The notes under the pieces are model-generated. The model was not told the origin of the DNA and ran no database searches. It saw nothing but the letters and a program-made list of their open reading frames with translations. Shown in pieces: positions 36,818 through 46,429 of a stretch of 64,000 nucleotides of DNA; within the stretch, counting starts at the first letter, position 1; each line of letters opens with the position of its first letter. The DNA lies in NCBI GenBank assembly GCA_016720585.1, contig JADKKH010000004.1:186001-250000 (forward strand), in the 5' to 3' direction. This DNA comes from Chitinophagaceae bacterium. GTDB lineage: Bacteria > Bacteroidota > Bacteroidia > Chitinophagales > Chitinophagaceae. The position numbers were made by a program, and so were the translations under genes.

Positions 36818-37905
36818 AATAAAGACTCCCACAATTTGTATATTATTTCGGGTGAAAAGCGTTGCACATTTTCAAGCGCCCTTTCACCCATTTTTTTTCT
36901 GAGTATTTCGTTATCGATAAGAGAGGAGATAGCTTCAGCAAGTTTCGCAGGGTTTTCTTTTTCAATTAACAATCCGTCTTCTTGATTGGAAATTATGTGC
37001 CTTGGCCCGGTTTCACAATCAAAGACAATGCAAGGAAGACCAAAACTCATAGCTTCCAGTAAAGTCATGGGAAAACATTCGTTGCGGGATGTCATCACAT
37101 AGATTGAGGCTCCCTGGTATTCAGAGATTATATTGTGATCGACCGGTGGTTGATTGATAAGTTTATTTTGAAGACCTTCTTTCTCAGTAAAAAGGATAAA
37201 ATCTTCTTTCATGTCCCCGTCACCAATAATTTTCCATTTCCATTCGGGGTGCTTCCTTAATACAATTTTTGCAGTTTGGAGTAAGAGGTCAATCCCCTTA
37301 ACTGCTGTTAGCCTGGCAACTGTGAGTATTGTTTTGCCAGATATTGAAGATATAATACCTGTACCAGAGATGAAATTGGGAATTACCACCGGGTTCTTGT
37401 TGACTCTTCCAAACAACAGTTTTTCATCTTCATTTAAACAGACAACCGCATCAAGCTTCGGGTAGGTTAGTCTAAAGACCTTTTCCCAGAACAGGTTTTT
37501 TTTCAATTCAAAGAAGTGGTGATGTTCCCAGGAGACAACTTTTGAATATTTCCTGGCTCCGCTAAGTATGGCGGCAGCAGCGAAAGGGTATTCCGTAGCG
37601 ATAATAAGACAGGGTTGTAGTTGTTTCAGGACTTTGCGTAATTTCAATATATCGCTCAGCAATTTTATTTTCCGGGAGATGATATTTCCTTCCGGGGTGA
37701 TACCAAATGAAAAAGGATGCCGGATTATCTCAACACTGGAATCTATGGGATAAAAACTGTTACTTGTTTCATCCAATATTAGCAATGTTACCCGATGGCC
37801 TTTTGCCGTAAACAGGTTGGCTGTATTCACAATAGCCCGTTCGATGCCACCCGGCAGATCGAGACGGGAGCAGAGGATGGTGGTATGTTTTGTAGTTTTA
37901 GGCAG
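36814..37905 (-). CDS. Glycosyltransferase family 4 protein, non-ATG start
   Basis: GT-B enzyme of the surface-polysaccharide locus. A GTG at 37830 gives 338 residues, but the frame upstream still encodes family sequence: ILCSRLDLPGGIERAIVN is the usual GT4 N-terminal strand and glycine loop. The only listed start upstream is CTG 37905 (364 residues), just after a TGA stop, so I extend to there. The donor domain has ILTVARLTAVKG and RNECFPMTLLEAMSFGLP with the E-x7-E motif. Donor/acceptor unknown. A lost ATG or an indel near the start is possible. Confidence 0.8.
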   Translation of the reverse strand: MPKTTKHTTILCSRLDLPGGIERAIVNTANLFTAKGHRVTLLILDETSNSFYPIDSSVEIIRHPFSFGITPEGNIISRKIKLLSDILKLRKVLKQLQPCLIIATEYPFAAAAILSGARKYSKVVSWEHHHFFELKKNLFWEKVFRLTYPKLDAVVCLNEDEKLLFGRVNKNPVVIPNFISGTGIISSISGKTILTVARLTAVKGIDLLLQTAKIVLRKHPEWKWKIIGDGDMKEDFILFTEKEGLQNKLINQPPVDHNIISEYQGASIYVMTSRNECFPMTLLEAMSFGLPCIVFDCETGPRHIISNQEDGLLIEKENPAKLAEAISSLIDNEILRKKMGERALENVQRFSPEIIYKLWESLF

Positions 37906-37945
37906 TTTGGAATAATTTCAGGCCTAAATATAGCATAAGCAGCAC

Positions 37946-39124
37946 ATGAAAATATTAATTATTACTGAAACATTATTCGAAGGAGGTGCGGAACTGTTTG
38001 TATTACGTCTGGCCAGAGCTTTACGTGCTGCAGGTGAGGATGCAGAAGTTTTATGTTTGCACCGTAAAAGCGAAAACAGAGTGATGACAGCTATGTACGC
38101 CGATATCCCTATTAAAAGATTGTCGTTACCCTTGATTTCGCTTATCGACTTTGGAGACAAATTGTTAGCTAAATTGAAAGTGAACTTCACAATAAAGTAT
38201 TTTCTTATTGGTCTTATAATTAAAAAAAGATTTGTAGGCAGATACGATATTTTCCACAGTAATTATATCCAGGCAGATTATTGTATCAATTCTATTAAGT
38301 GGAAAAATTCATTTAAGCACATAATAACAATACATGGAGATTATTCAGCATTTTTATGATCAATTCAAAAGAGGCGAATTACGTTTCTGGCTTCGTTTAG
38401 ATAATAAATTAAAAAGATTAGCTACTGGGGTTGATCGTTGGGTCATTATTTCAGAAGAACAGCGACAGTTTTTAAAAAATGTCATGAATGTACCTGATGG
38501 CAAAGTAATCAAAATTTATAATGGTTTTGAACCTGAAACGATTCGGGATGTTCAGAAAACAAAGAACAATTTTACCATAGGAATGGTATCCCGTGGTGTA
38601 GAAAAAAAGGATGGCAAAATCTGATAGATATTTTTCTGAAATTACCAGAGAATACCCGACTGATCCTCGTGGGTGGTGGCGAATATATGGACCAACTAAA
38701 AGCAAAATATGTGTCAGAAAAGAGAATTTTTTTTACCGGTTTCCAGCCTGATCCTCTGCAATGGATGGTTCAAATGAATGTTTTTGTGCTACCCACATTA
38801 TTTCCCTTTGAATCATTGCCAACAGTAGTAATAGAAGCATTGTATTGTGGACTTCCTGTTATTGCCACTAAGCTTGGGGATATAGAAAATATGATAACCG
38901 ATGAAAATACTGATAACAAAGCCGGTTTTGTTATTGATTTTGACGGAAAGAATCTGGATGAAAAGCAATTGTATGAACGGTTAAAATATTTATATGATAA
39001 TCCGGAAGCTATTGAAGAAATGAAAAAAACAGCGAAATCGGCATTTCGAAAATTTGAAATGGGGCAATGTATGAAGTCCTACCGGCAGGAGTATAAGAAG
39101 ATTTTGAAGTTTTTCCCCTTTTAG
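37946..39124 (+). pseudogene. Glycosyltransferase family 4 gene broken by two frameshifts
   Basis: Three consecutive frames together make one GT4 protein of about 390 residues: 37946-38350 (KILIITETLFEGGAELFVLR), 38352-38608 (YDQFKRGELRFWLRL, YNGFEPETI) and 38609-39124 (GWQNLIDIFLKLPENTRLIL, ESLPTVVIEALYCGLPVIAT). The first break is one extra T in a T5 run (38351-38355); the second is one missing A in an A7 run (38602-38608). Both correct to fluent family sequence. This is a decayed gene, a phase-variable one, or homopolymer sequencing error. Confidence 0.8.
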
Positions 39125-39175
39125 GACAGTGTTAGGTTATTCATTGTAAAAATAAATGATTCAGATGGGCGGGGC

Positions 39176-39448
39176 TTACCCTTCCCCAGCCCACCATTTC
39201 GTCGCGGGCAAACTATCTTGACTGTCACCACTAGAACCAGCGTTGTATAACCCATTTCGCAGCATTGAGAGCAAGTTATTGTAGTAATCCAGGGAATCTG
39301 TACTGCTCCAGTGGGGAGTAAGTAAAATGGAAGATGTCTCTAATTTTTTTAAAAAGATACAAAAATTATTGACAAAGAATATATTAGGTTCGGCATAGAT
39401 GAGTTTATCATTCCCAGATTTTAAGAGGTATGTTATAAATACAGATAT
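39176..39448 (-). pseudogene. C-terminal remnant of a nucleotide-diphospho-sugar transferase
   Basis: On the minus strand an uninterrupted 90-residue frame without start codon matches the C-terminal part of a GT-A type glycosyltransferase: YLLKSGNDKLIYAEPNIFF (where the family has a DPDI metal motif, here EPNI), SILLTPHW, NGLYNAGSSG, ATKWWAGEG. Traces continue in another frame upstream to about 39565 (FHSFSELGDASIAREIYSK). The rest is lost. It lies in the 39125-39720 gap, which otherwise holds nothing I can name. Confidence 0.75.
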
Positions 39449-39720
39449 TTAAACCCATCTGAAAATATCTTTGTTTTAAACTGAATTTTTACTGTAAATC
39501 TCCCTTGCAATTGAAGCATCACCCAACTCTGAAAAGGAGTGAAATTTTATATTTTGATTTTCTGAGGGAAAGAAAATCTTTTCTTTCTATATCTTTTAGA
39601 AGCACATGAAGTTGAATTTCTTTACCAAATTCAGCAATAGAAAAATAAGAAACATTTTTATAGGGATGTTGTGGCTGTCAAAAAAGTTGCAGTAGGAATT
39701 TGTAAAATATGAAAATGAAG

Positions 39721-40722
39721 TTAGTTAAACTGCTGACGCCAATTATTAATATTTTTTATTGGTAATGTTATATTTGTATTGAAAATTTTATTTCCCTCAA
39801 GCCATTTTTTGAGTAGCCCTAAATCGTTTCTCTTGATAACCGGGAGGCCTGAATTTTTAGCCATTTCTAACGCTCTGTGATCGACAGAAAGAATAAGCGC
39901 AGCCTTATCCTGTTGAATACATCTTATGCCACCATGCAATCGTGTACCTACGTAATTAAAGTCTTCTGTTTTTATAAAACTGTCAAAAGAGCCAAGATCA
40001 AAAGGGAGCATATTTATCCGTCCTTTATTCTTTATATACTGTTCCAGAGTTGTGATATATTCAATATCGTTTGCGCCTTGAGGGAAAAATACAAGTTGCT
40101 TAAAATATTCACAAAGATTTTGTATAAGAATGTTATCAGTTGTTATTTCTTTGTTGTAATCAGTTAATGTAAATAAAACTGTTGTTGATTTATTTTGTAG
40201 GTTAGTTTTTTTTCCATCAAGTGTCCAGGTGCTGGGACAATTTGTATTTAGTACTTTATAATTTATTTCTGATTTAAGTTTCTCTTCAGAATATTCATCT
40301 CTTACAGCATGTATATACTTTGAGGATAATATATTTTTATAAAATAAACGAGTTTTTAAAGTGCTTTTATTGCCATAACCTTCTCCCCAGCCCGGCCCGA
40401 ATAAAATCATATTCTTAATCCCAGGGATAAGCCAGAGTAGTTTACCTTTCCTTATCAGAATTTGCCGATAATCTCTTAAGTCGGAGAATAAAAGATTTGA
40501 ACCGCCGATAAAAGAGTAGGCGGCTTTCTGTATAAGCTTTTTTTGTTTATTATCCAAGTCAGCAGAAGGGGAGAATCTAATTATTTCTTTTTCAGGAAAG
40601 ATGTCTGAAAGAATACTGATCATACTCCTACTGATGATAAGATCGCCAAGATTGGAAGAAATTTCTTCGTTATTGGATTTTAATACTGGGTCAAGAAGAG
40701 TAATATATTTTTCTGGGTTCAT
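39721..40722 (-). CDS. Polysaccharide pyruvyl transferase family protein
   Basis: A 333-residue enzyme expected to add a pyruvate ketal to a surface-glycan sugar from phosphoenolpyruvate. Visible family features: SNLGDLIISRSM near the N-terminus, IGGSNLLF, LFGPGWGEG, and the C-terminal VGTRLHGGIRCIQ with the histidine-bearing RLHG motif, then ILSVDHRALEMA. The start overlaps the stop of the upstream methyltransferase by 4 bases, so they are translationally coupled. The region is visibly A/T-rich compared with flanking genes, suggesting acquisition. Confidence 0.9.
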   Translation of the reverse strand: MNPEKYITLLDPVLKSNNEEISSNLGDLIISRSMISILSDIFPEKEIIRFSPSADLDNKQKKLIQKAAYSFIGGSNLLFSDLRDYRQILIRKGKLLWLIPGIKNMILFGPGWGEGYGNKSTLKTRLFYKNILSSKYIHAVRDEYSEEKLKSEINYKVLNTNCPSTWTLDGKKTNLQNKSTTVLFTLTDYNKEITTDNILIQNLCEYFKQLVFFPQGANDIEYITTLEQYIKNKGRINMLPFDLGSFDSFIKTEDFNYVGTRLHGGIRCIQQDKAALILSVDHRALEMAKNSGLPVIKRNDLGLLKKWLEGNKIFNTNITLPIKNINNWRQQFN

Positions 40723-41291
40723 AATTTTTCGAAAATAAATATTTGATACCTGCTTTGAGAATAATTAAGATCCTTTATTTTGAAAGAATTTATTTGAAAA
40801 AATAAAAAAATATTTTCGGTTGATAAATGGTTTACCCAAGCATTTCTTCTTCGTATTTTCATTTTGGGAAATTCATCGGTAGTACAGTAAGACAAAATAA
40901 CTATTTTAGAATGTTCACATATTGTTTTGAGAAACCAATTATAATCCAGTATGTATTCAAGGCAACCACTGATAAATGCTATATCCACATTAATTAAGGG
41001 AAATTGTTTTTTATTAAAATCTGAAATAACAGTTTCAGATGAACGTTTGCAATAATCAACTGGTATATACTTGCATTCAGAAGGTAAATATTCTTTCAGC
41101 CACATAGGGCCACATCCAAAATCTATTACTGTAGAACCATTTTTGATAAACCTCGCCATTTGTTCAATCCTTTCCTTCCATTTATCATCAAAATATTCTA
41201 TATCCTGCCATTTCTTTTCTTTTTTAAAAAAAAGGTTCAGTTTATTAAATATCCTGCCAGGTAAGCTCTTTTGAAATAATGCCATAATCAT
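40719..41291 (-). CDS. SAM-dependent methyltransferase-like protein of the polysaccharide locus
   Basis: A 190-residue protein with a short class I methyltransferase core: VIDFGCGPMWLKEYL is the SAM loop, YIPVDYCKRSS the acidic strand, and DIAFISGCLEYI the later motif. It may methylate a glycan or nucleotide sugar. It starts 47 bases inside the end of the upstream ABC gene and overlaps the downstream gene by 4 bases, so it is part of a tight operon. Confidence 0.78.
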   Translation of the reverse strand: MIMALFQKSLPGRIFNKLNLFFKKEKKWQDIEYFDDKWKERIEQMARFIKNGSTVIDFGCGPMWLKEYLPSECKYIPVDYCKRSSETVISDFNKKQFPLINVDIAFISGCLEYILDYNWFLKTICEHSKIVILSYCTTDEFPKMKIRRRNAWVNHLSTENIFLFFQINSFKIKDLNYSQSRYQIFIFEKL

Positions 41292-42456
41292 AGCCTAATC
41301 CCTCAAATTTAGTGTTTGCTAATGCAATTTCAAAACTCAGTGCATCCATCATACTATCTAATATTTCTTTTTTGTCATCAAGAATTGAAATATCAATAGA
41401 ATATGAATTGGGTGTTAGTTCATCAATTGGTAACCATACTATAAATTCCTTTGCTAATTTCATATTAATGGACTTGCATACTTTATGACTTATTAGTATA
41501 CGCCCTTTGGGGAAGCAGTTTAAACCAAACCCGATCGTAAAATCATTCTGCCAGTCGTTATTTTCAACTGAAATTATAATTGCTATTTTTTCTCCGTTGC
41601 TGAAAACAAACTTACTTTTCCTGCTTCCATCAACTGCTTTGATACTTGAAAAGTAAATACTTTTTGATGTTTTTAATCTTAGTTTTCTTTCAATTTTGCC
41701 AGTGTCCAACGAGGTAATATATGCATTAGTTATAGTTTTTACTTTGTCATATAAAACCATTTTTCCCTTATCTAATAGCAGAGCTTTCTGACAAAAATCA
41801 TTAATTGCTTTCAGATTGTGACTCACAAACAAAATCGTCCGCCCATCTTTTTTACTTACCTCTTCCATCTTCCCCAAACACTTCTTTTGAAATTCCATAT
41901 CACCAACTGCCAGCACCTCGTCAATTAATAATATTTCGGGTTCCAAATGAGCTGCAACAGAAAATGCCAGTCGCAGTTGCATGCCGCTGCTGTAATGCTT
42001 AAGCGGCGTATCAATAAATTTTTCAACACCACTGAATTCAATAATGGCATCTAACTGTTTATTGATCTCAGCTTTTTTTAATCCGAGAATAGAACCGTTG
42101 AGATAAATATTTTCTCTGCCGGTTAGTTCGGGATGAAAGCCGGTTCCTACTTCAAGCAGGCTGCCTACACGGCCACGAACGATGGCATTCCCCGTTGTTG
42201 GGGGAGTAATGCGACTGATGATCTTCAGCAATGTGCTTTTTCCGGCACCGTTGCGACCGATGATGCCTACTCTTTCACCGGGTTCAATATCAAAATCAAT
42301 ATCCTGTAATGCCCAGAAACTATTTTCGGGTTTCTTTTTTTTAGAAAAAATATTTTTTACTGAATCACTGATCACATCCCGCAGGGCCACATAAGGTGGA
42401 GACGTTGTTAGCTTGTATCGCTTGCCCAGGTTTCTTATTTCAATAGCAGGTTTCAT
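41245..42456 (-). CDS. ABC transporter ATP-binding protein, polysaccharide export (Wzt type)
   Basis: A 403-residue ATPase for surface-glycan export. Residues ~1-250 are the ATPase: Walker A GRNGAGKST, signature HYSSGMQLRLAF, Walker B EILLIDEVLAVGD. Residues ~260-403 are a beta-rich C-terminal domain (FGLNCFPKGRILI, SYSIDISILDD) like the Wzt carbohydrate-binding module that recognises the finished chain's non-reducing end. It is paired with the permease just upstream (stop and start overlap by one base). The substrate is probably the locus's own O-antigen-like chain. Confidence 0.93.
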   Translation of the reverse strand: MKPAIEIRNLGKRYKLTTSPPYVALRDVISDSVKNIFSKKKKPENSFWALQDIDFDIEPGERVGIIGRNGAGKSTLLKIISRITPPTTGNAIVRGRVGSLLEVGTGFHPELTGRENIYLNGSILGLKKAEINKQLDAIIEFSGVEKFIDTPLKHYSSGMQLRLAFSVAAHLEPEILLIDEVLAVGDMEFQKKCLGKMEEVSKKDGRTILFVSHNLKAINDFCQKALLLDKGKMVLYDKVKTITNAYITSLDTGKIERKLRLKTSKSIYFSSIKAVDGSRKSKFVFSNGEKIAIIISVENNDWQNDFTIGFGLNCFPKGRILISHKVCKSINMKLAKEFIVWLPIDELTPNSYSIDISILDDKKEILDSMMDALSFEIALANTKFEGLGYDYGIISKELTWQDI

Positions 42457-43280
42457 CAGGCAAGATCTGCGAAGTAGGCTTCTGTTTTACGAAAATAAAA
42501 TAATCCAATAACAAAAAGTAACAAGGCGCTAGTTACACCTATAGCAACGATTCTCATATCAGGAGAAACAGGACTTAGGGGTGCCCTGAATAGCTCAATA
42601 GCGGCATTCATAGGATTTAAAGCCAACAGGTATTTGTAGAAAGATTGCTGAACGGACTGCAGAGGATAAATAACCTGTGATGCAAAAAATAACACCTGCA
42701 ACAAAAAAGGTAAAGCATACCTGAAGTCACGGAATTTTACATTCAGCGCCGCCAGAAAAAATCCAAGTCCCGCAGCGGCCAGCAAACTCAGTAATATACC
42801 TGCTGGAAAATAAATAATGGCCGTCCAGTCATAGGGTTGTTTTAAAACAGGACAAAGCACCATAAAAATGATAAAGGCAATCAGAAAATCAAACAACGCC
42901 ACGAGCATGGCCGAACAGGGAATAATAAGCCTTGGGAAATATATTTTTTTTATGATATGGGCATTCTGGATCATGCTTTCACCGGCATGAGAAACAGAAC
43001 TGCTGAAAAGGTTCCAGCAGATTAATCCTGACAACACAAAGATGGGATAGGCTATGGGGCCACTGTCAATTTTCCAGGTTTTGGAAAACAGGAACGTAAA
43101 TATCAGCATCATGCCCAGGGGCTGAAGCAATGCCCACAGAATTCCCAGGTAGGTTTGCTTGTACTTGACCTTTATATCCCGCCAGGTAAAAAAATAAAAT
43201 AGTTCCCGGTATTGCCAGAGTTCTTTTAATCCTATTGATAAACCGGAAGGAGGCTTTATGTTCGTAATGAGTTTCTCCAT
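42456..43280 (-). CDS. ABC transporter permease, polysaccharide export (Wzm type)
   Basis: A 274-residue inner-membrane permease with six hydrophobic segments, ABC-2 type. YRELFYFFTWRDIKVKYKQTYLG, the amphipathic N-terminal stretch, and WALLQPLGMMLIF are typical of Wzm/TagG. It works with the ATPase downstream to move undecaprenyl-linked polysaccharide to the periplasm. ATG 43280 (MEKLITN) is preferred; ATG 43304 would add eight residues. Confidence 0.92.
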   Translation of the reverse strand: MEKLITNIKPPSGLSIGLKELWQYRELFYFFTWRDIKVKYKQTYLGILWALLQPLGMMLIFTFLFSKTWKIDSGPIAYPIFVLSGLICWNLFSSSVSHAGESMIQNAHIIKKIYFPRLIIPCSAMLVALFDFLIAFIIFMVLCPVLKQPYDWTAIIYFPAGILLSLLAAAGLGFFLAALNVKFRDFRYALPFLLQVLFFASQVIYPLQSVQQSFYKYLLALNPMNAAIELFRAPLSPVSPDMRIVAIGVTSALLLFVIGLFYFRKTEAYFADLA

Positions 43281-43333
43281 TGGCCCTAAAGATAACCAAT
43301 GCATTGTGAAAGTAAAAGGAGGAATGACTAGGC

Positions 43334-44332
43334 TTAATTATCGTAATTAACCGGCGCTTTTTCGTTATCTTTTGTTTTATTCTTATCCGTTTTTTCCTGC
43401 AATTTCTTCTCATCCTTGTTCCCTTTTGGATCGAGGAGGGGATCGCCCACCGGGGCCTGGCCGTCTTGCAGTTTAAAGGTGAAGACTTTATCAATATGCT
43501 CCCATTTGCCATTTTCCCATTTAAATCCTTCCTGGTCGCCATCCGGTACATAGGTCCAGGCGTGTTCATCATCATCATTCTCTGAAACCAGGTGATCCAC
43601 AAGGATCATTTGCAGATCCTCAATATAGTTCACAAGAACACGGGCATTTTTTTTAAATTCAATATTAAAGCGGTACCTGGCTGGTTTGGGGATACTGTCC
43701 TTTGCATAACTAAAAAAGGGGCCGCCAAATACCGGCTCACTTTTTTCATTGAATGTCAGCACTTCTATCCATTTCATACTACTCATGGCATTGTTATTAT
43801 CAAAACCAAAGAGGGTGTAAAAGTTTTTTCCGCGGTATTGCGTTTTGACGATATTGTAATAAATGGCACCGATCCAATTACTTCTGTTCCTGACAGAATC
43901 CTGGGGTTTATTGGTAAATTCAGATACATCCCTCAGTGGCAGCAATTTTAAAGAGCCATCCGGGGTGCGGAATTGTATGGCGCCCTTTTGCCTTGAATAA
44001 TAATCATCAAAGGAAATGTTCCAGGTGATAATGCGGAAACTGGTATCCGGGGCATATAATTTTGAGACACCCAGCACAGAATCAAAGGGGAAATAAAATG
44101 AATTTTTGATCTGCAGGGCCCTGACGAGTGTCTTGGTGAAAGCACTGTCTGCAATCATCCGGTCTTCGGGCAGGCTGTCCGTATTAAGGTACTGAGAATA
44201 TTCGCTCAGCGTGTCTTCTTTCGCCCGCAGTTTTTTCAGATCGGCCGGGGTTATTTTTTGCGAAAATGCCCCCTGAGAAAAAAGGGCAATCAGCATGAAA
44301 AGGAGGAAGTGGTTAAGTTTTATTTTTTTCAC
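43334..44332 (-). CDS. Conserved secreted protein of unknown function
   Basis: A 332-residue exported protein (signal peptide ~1-24, ending GAFSQ). The middle has hydrophobic beta-rich segments (SFRIITWNISFDD, KWIEVLTFNEKSEPVFGGP, VNYIEDLQMILVDHL) and the C-terminal ~35 residues are a Lys/Asp/Glu-rich disordered tail. I recognise a Bacteroidota-type protein but no named family. It stands between the export genes and the heptose genes, possibly by chance. Confidence 0.65.
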   Translation of the reverse strand: MKKIKLNHFLLFMLIALFSQGAFSQKITPADLKKLRAKEDTLSEYSQYLNTDSLPEDRMIADSAFTKTLVRALQIKNSFYFPFDSVLGVSKLYAPDTSFRIITWNISFDDYYSRQKGAIQFRTPDGSLKLLPLRDVSEFTNKPQDSVRNRSNWIGAIYYNIVKTQYRGKNFYTLFGFDNNNAMSSMKWIEVLTFNEKSEPVFGGPFFSYAKDSIPKPARYRFNIEFKKNARVLVNYIEDLQMILVDHLVSENDDDEHAWTYVPDGDQEGFKWENGKWEHIDKVFTFKLQDGQAPVGDPLLDPKGNKDEKKLQEKTDKNKTKDNEKAPVNYDN

Positions 44333-44507
44333 CAGGATTATTTTAAACCAATTGCTATCATATTTATCAGGCTAAGTTACTGCTTAATACAGATGCCCGC
44401 CCGGATGATCGGGTTGCATTTTAAAATCTTTTCCCGGCTTCAGAGATTTTTTTTGACCGGTCGGATGGGGAGAAAACGTCAAAAGGGTTGTAAAATTTTG
44501 TGAAGGA

Positions 44508-45752
44508 TTATAAAGCTTTGACAAAATCAGGTAAAGAAGTAAAAAGAACGTCAATATCGGGGTGGGGTAGTACGATATCGGGGTTAGTTGTTGCTACAAA
44601 AACCGTGTGCATACCTGCATTCCGGCCAAATAGCATATCACTGGGTTTGTTACCTATGATTACAGATTTGGAAAGGTCGATGTCAGGAAAATCAGCTTTT
44701 GCATGAAAAGCCATTCCGGGGTTTGGCTTTCTGCCGGGGTGCTTATTATCGGTACTGGTACAATAATAGATTTTATCAATATGGCCACCAGCTATTTCTA
44801 TTTCTTCCACCATTTTCCGGTGTATGTCCTGAAGGTCTGATTCAGACATTAATCCCTTTCCAACTCCGCGCTGATTACTGACGATGATGATTTTACCGAA
44901 ATGGTTCCGAAGTTTTTTAAAGGCTTCGGGGATTCCTTCATAAAACCGGAACTCCCCGGGGTTGAGAATATAATCTTCCTTTTTTTCATGGTTAATGACG
45001 CCGTCCCGATCTATAAAAATAGTCCAGCTATTATCGATTGTTTTTAAGTCAAGCGGTGGGTTAGCCAATTCTTTATTCGCACGGTTGTAGTCCTCCGGAA
45101 TGCCGATGTCAATGAAATACCTGTCCTCCACTATTCCATATATACGCCGCTTTTCATAAAAGCTTTCGAGATAATTTTTTTCAAAAGAAAATTTTGCCGG
45201 GAACTCTTCATCCAGGAACTTATTTACATTCAACAAATACAAGCCACCATTAATAGTGCCTTCCCCGTAAAATTGTTTTTCTTTAAAACTTTTTACCAGC
45301 TGATCCTCACCTAATACCACGACACCGTACCTGTCAAAATTTTTCATGGGTTTCAGAAGAAGTGTGCATTCTGCATAATTATGATTGTGAAAAAGGGCGG
45401 CTTTATGGAGGTCAACTGTAAAAAGGGTGTCGCCATTTGCTACCACCACATTTTCTTCAGTCGTTTTTGAACAGGCCAGCTGAATAGCGCCACCGGTACC
45501 TAAGGGTTCCGGTTCTATTACCTGTTGGTAGGCGAGTGTTGAAAACTGCTCCTTAAGATAGGCATCAATTATCTCGTGTTTATAACCGAGTGAAAAAACA
45601 AACTTTTCAATTCCCTGGCTTCGTAAATAATTAATGACATAAAAAAGAAAGGGCCTGCCTGCAACAGGGGCCATGCATTTGGGCAGATCAGGAACGGCTT
45701 CTTTTAATCTTGTTCCCAAACCACCGGCTAATATGATTGCTTCCTTGATCAA
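44508..45752 (-). CDS. Fusion: heptose-1-phosphate nucleotidyltransferase (HddC-like) + heptose-bisphosphate phosphatase (GmhB-like)
   Basis: A 414-residue bifunctional enzyme. Residues ~1-230: nucleotidyltransferase with LAGGLGTRLKEAVPDLPKCM and the NGDTLFTVDL metal site. Residues ~255-414: HAD phosphatase with FIDRDGVINHEK, VSNQRGVGKGL and GRKPNPGM. Together they supply two steps of GDP-D-glycero-D-manno-heptose synthesis: removal of the 7-phosphate and GMP transfer. The HAD motif IV reads IGNKPSDM, with Asn where Asp is expected, and the GmhB zinc cysteines are absent. GmhA and the kinase are next door. Confidence 0.9.
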   Translation of the reverse strand: MIKEAIILAGGLGTRLKEAVPDLPKCMAPVAGRPFLFYVINYLRSQGIEKFVFSLGYKHEIIDAYLKEQFSTLAYQQVIEPEPLGTGGAIQLACSKTTEENVVVANGDTLFTVDLHKAALFHNHNYAECTLLLKPMKNFDRYGVVVLGEDQLVKSFKEKQFYGEGTINGGLYLLNVNKFLDEEFPAKFSFEKNYLESFYEKRRIYGIVEDRYFIDIGIPEDYNRANKELANPPLDLKTIDNSWTIFIDRDGVINHEKKEDYILNPGEFRFYEGIPEAFKKLRNHFGKIIIVSNQRGVGKGLMSESDLQDIHRKMVEEIEIAGGHIDKIYYCTSTDNKHPGRKPNPGMAFHAKADFPDIDLSKSVIIGNKPSDMLFGRNAGMHTVFVATTNPDIVLPHPDIDVLFTSLPDFVKAL

Positions 45753-45765
45753 TTATTCTGGCTGG

Positions 45766-46338
45766 TTATCCGAAATATTTTTCCTCTACTAATTGACAAA
45801 TAATATGACCGATCAGGATATGACTTTCCTGAATCCGGGGTGTGTCAGCCGAAGGAATATTGATAAGATAGTCACTTATGGATTTCATCAGTCCGCCTGT
45901 AAGCCCGGTAAAGGCGATTGTAATGATCCCTTTTTCTTTAGCCGTTTCGAAAGCCCGGATTATATTGGCCGAATTACCGGAAGTAGAAAGGCCTATCAAC
46001 ACATCACCGGATTGCCCGATTCCTTCGATCATTCTTGAATAAACAACATCATAACCGTAATCATTGGCAACGGCCGTCAGGTAAGAGGTATTGCAATGCA
46101 ACGCCTCAGCTGGCAACGCTTTCCGGTCCTTATAGAAACGACCCGAAAATTCTGCGGCCAGGTGCTGGGCATCAGCAGCACTTCCACCATTGCCGCAGAA
46201 ATAAACCCGGTTGCCTTTTTTAAAGGTATCGGTGATAACGTTTACCACTTTTTCAATGGTTGCAAGTAAGGCAGCATTATCCAAAACCTGCTGCTTCGTG
46301 TTAATCGAAGCCTGAATGATATTTTTAATTTTCTCCAT
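45766..46338 (-). CDS. gmhA: Sedoheptulose-7-phosphate isomerase
   Basis: A 190-residue SIS-domain enzyme converting sedoheptulose 7-phosphate to D-glycero-D-manno-heptose 7-phosphate, the first heptose step. YFCGNGGSAADAQHLAAEF and GLSTSGNSANIIRA are the phosphate-binding loops; SHILIGHIICQLVE carries the conserved histidines. ATG 46338 is chosen over a TTG two codons earlier. It stands 13 bases before the HddC-GmhB fusion. Confidence 0.95.
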   Translation of the reverse strand: MEKIKNIIQASINTKQQVLDNAALLATIEKVVNVITDTFKKGNRVYFCGNGGSAADAQHLAAEFSGRFYKDRKALPAEALHCNTSYLTAVANDYGYDVVYSRMIEGIGQSGDVLIGLSTSGNSANIIRAFETAKEKGIITIAFTGLTGGLMKSISDYLINIPSADTPRIQESHILIGHIICQLVEEKYFG

Positions 46339-46429
46339 TTTCAAATAAGTGCTTTACTAAAAAATAAAAATCTTTAACAAGCAAGGGTTGTGCCTGGGCT
46401 CTTCCCTTTTGGGTAAGCCGGATGGGGCC

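Noticed and set aside
38334..38624. Separate small gene starting MEIIQHFYD
   Set aside because: The first codons are out-of-frame translation of the upstream glycosyltransferase; the body continues the same protein after a one-base indel.
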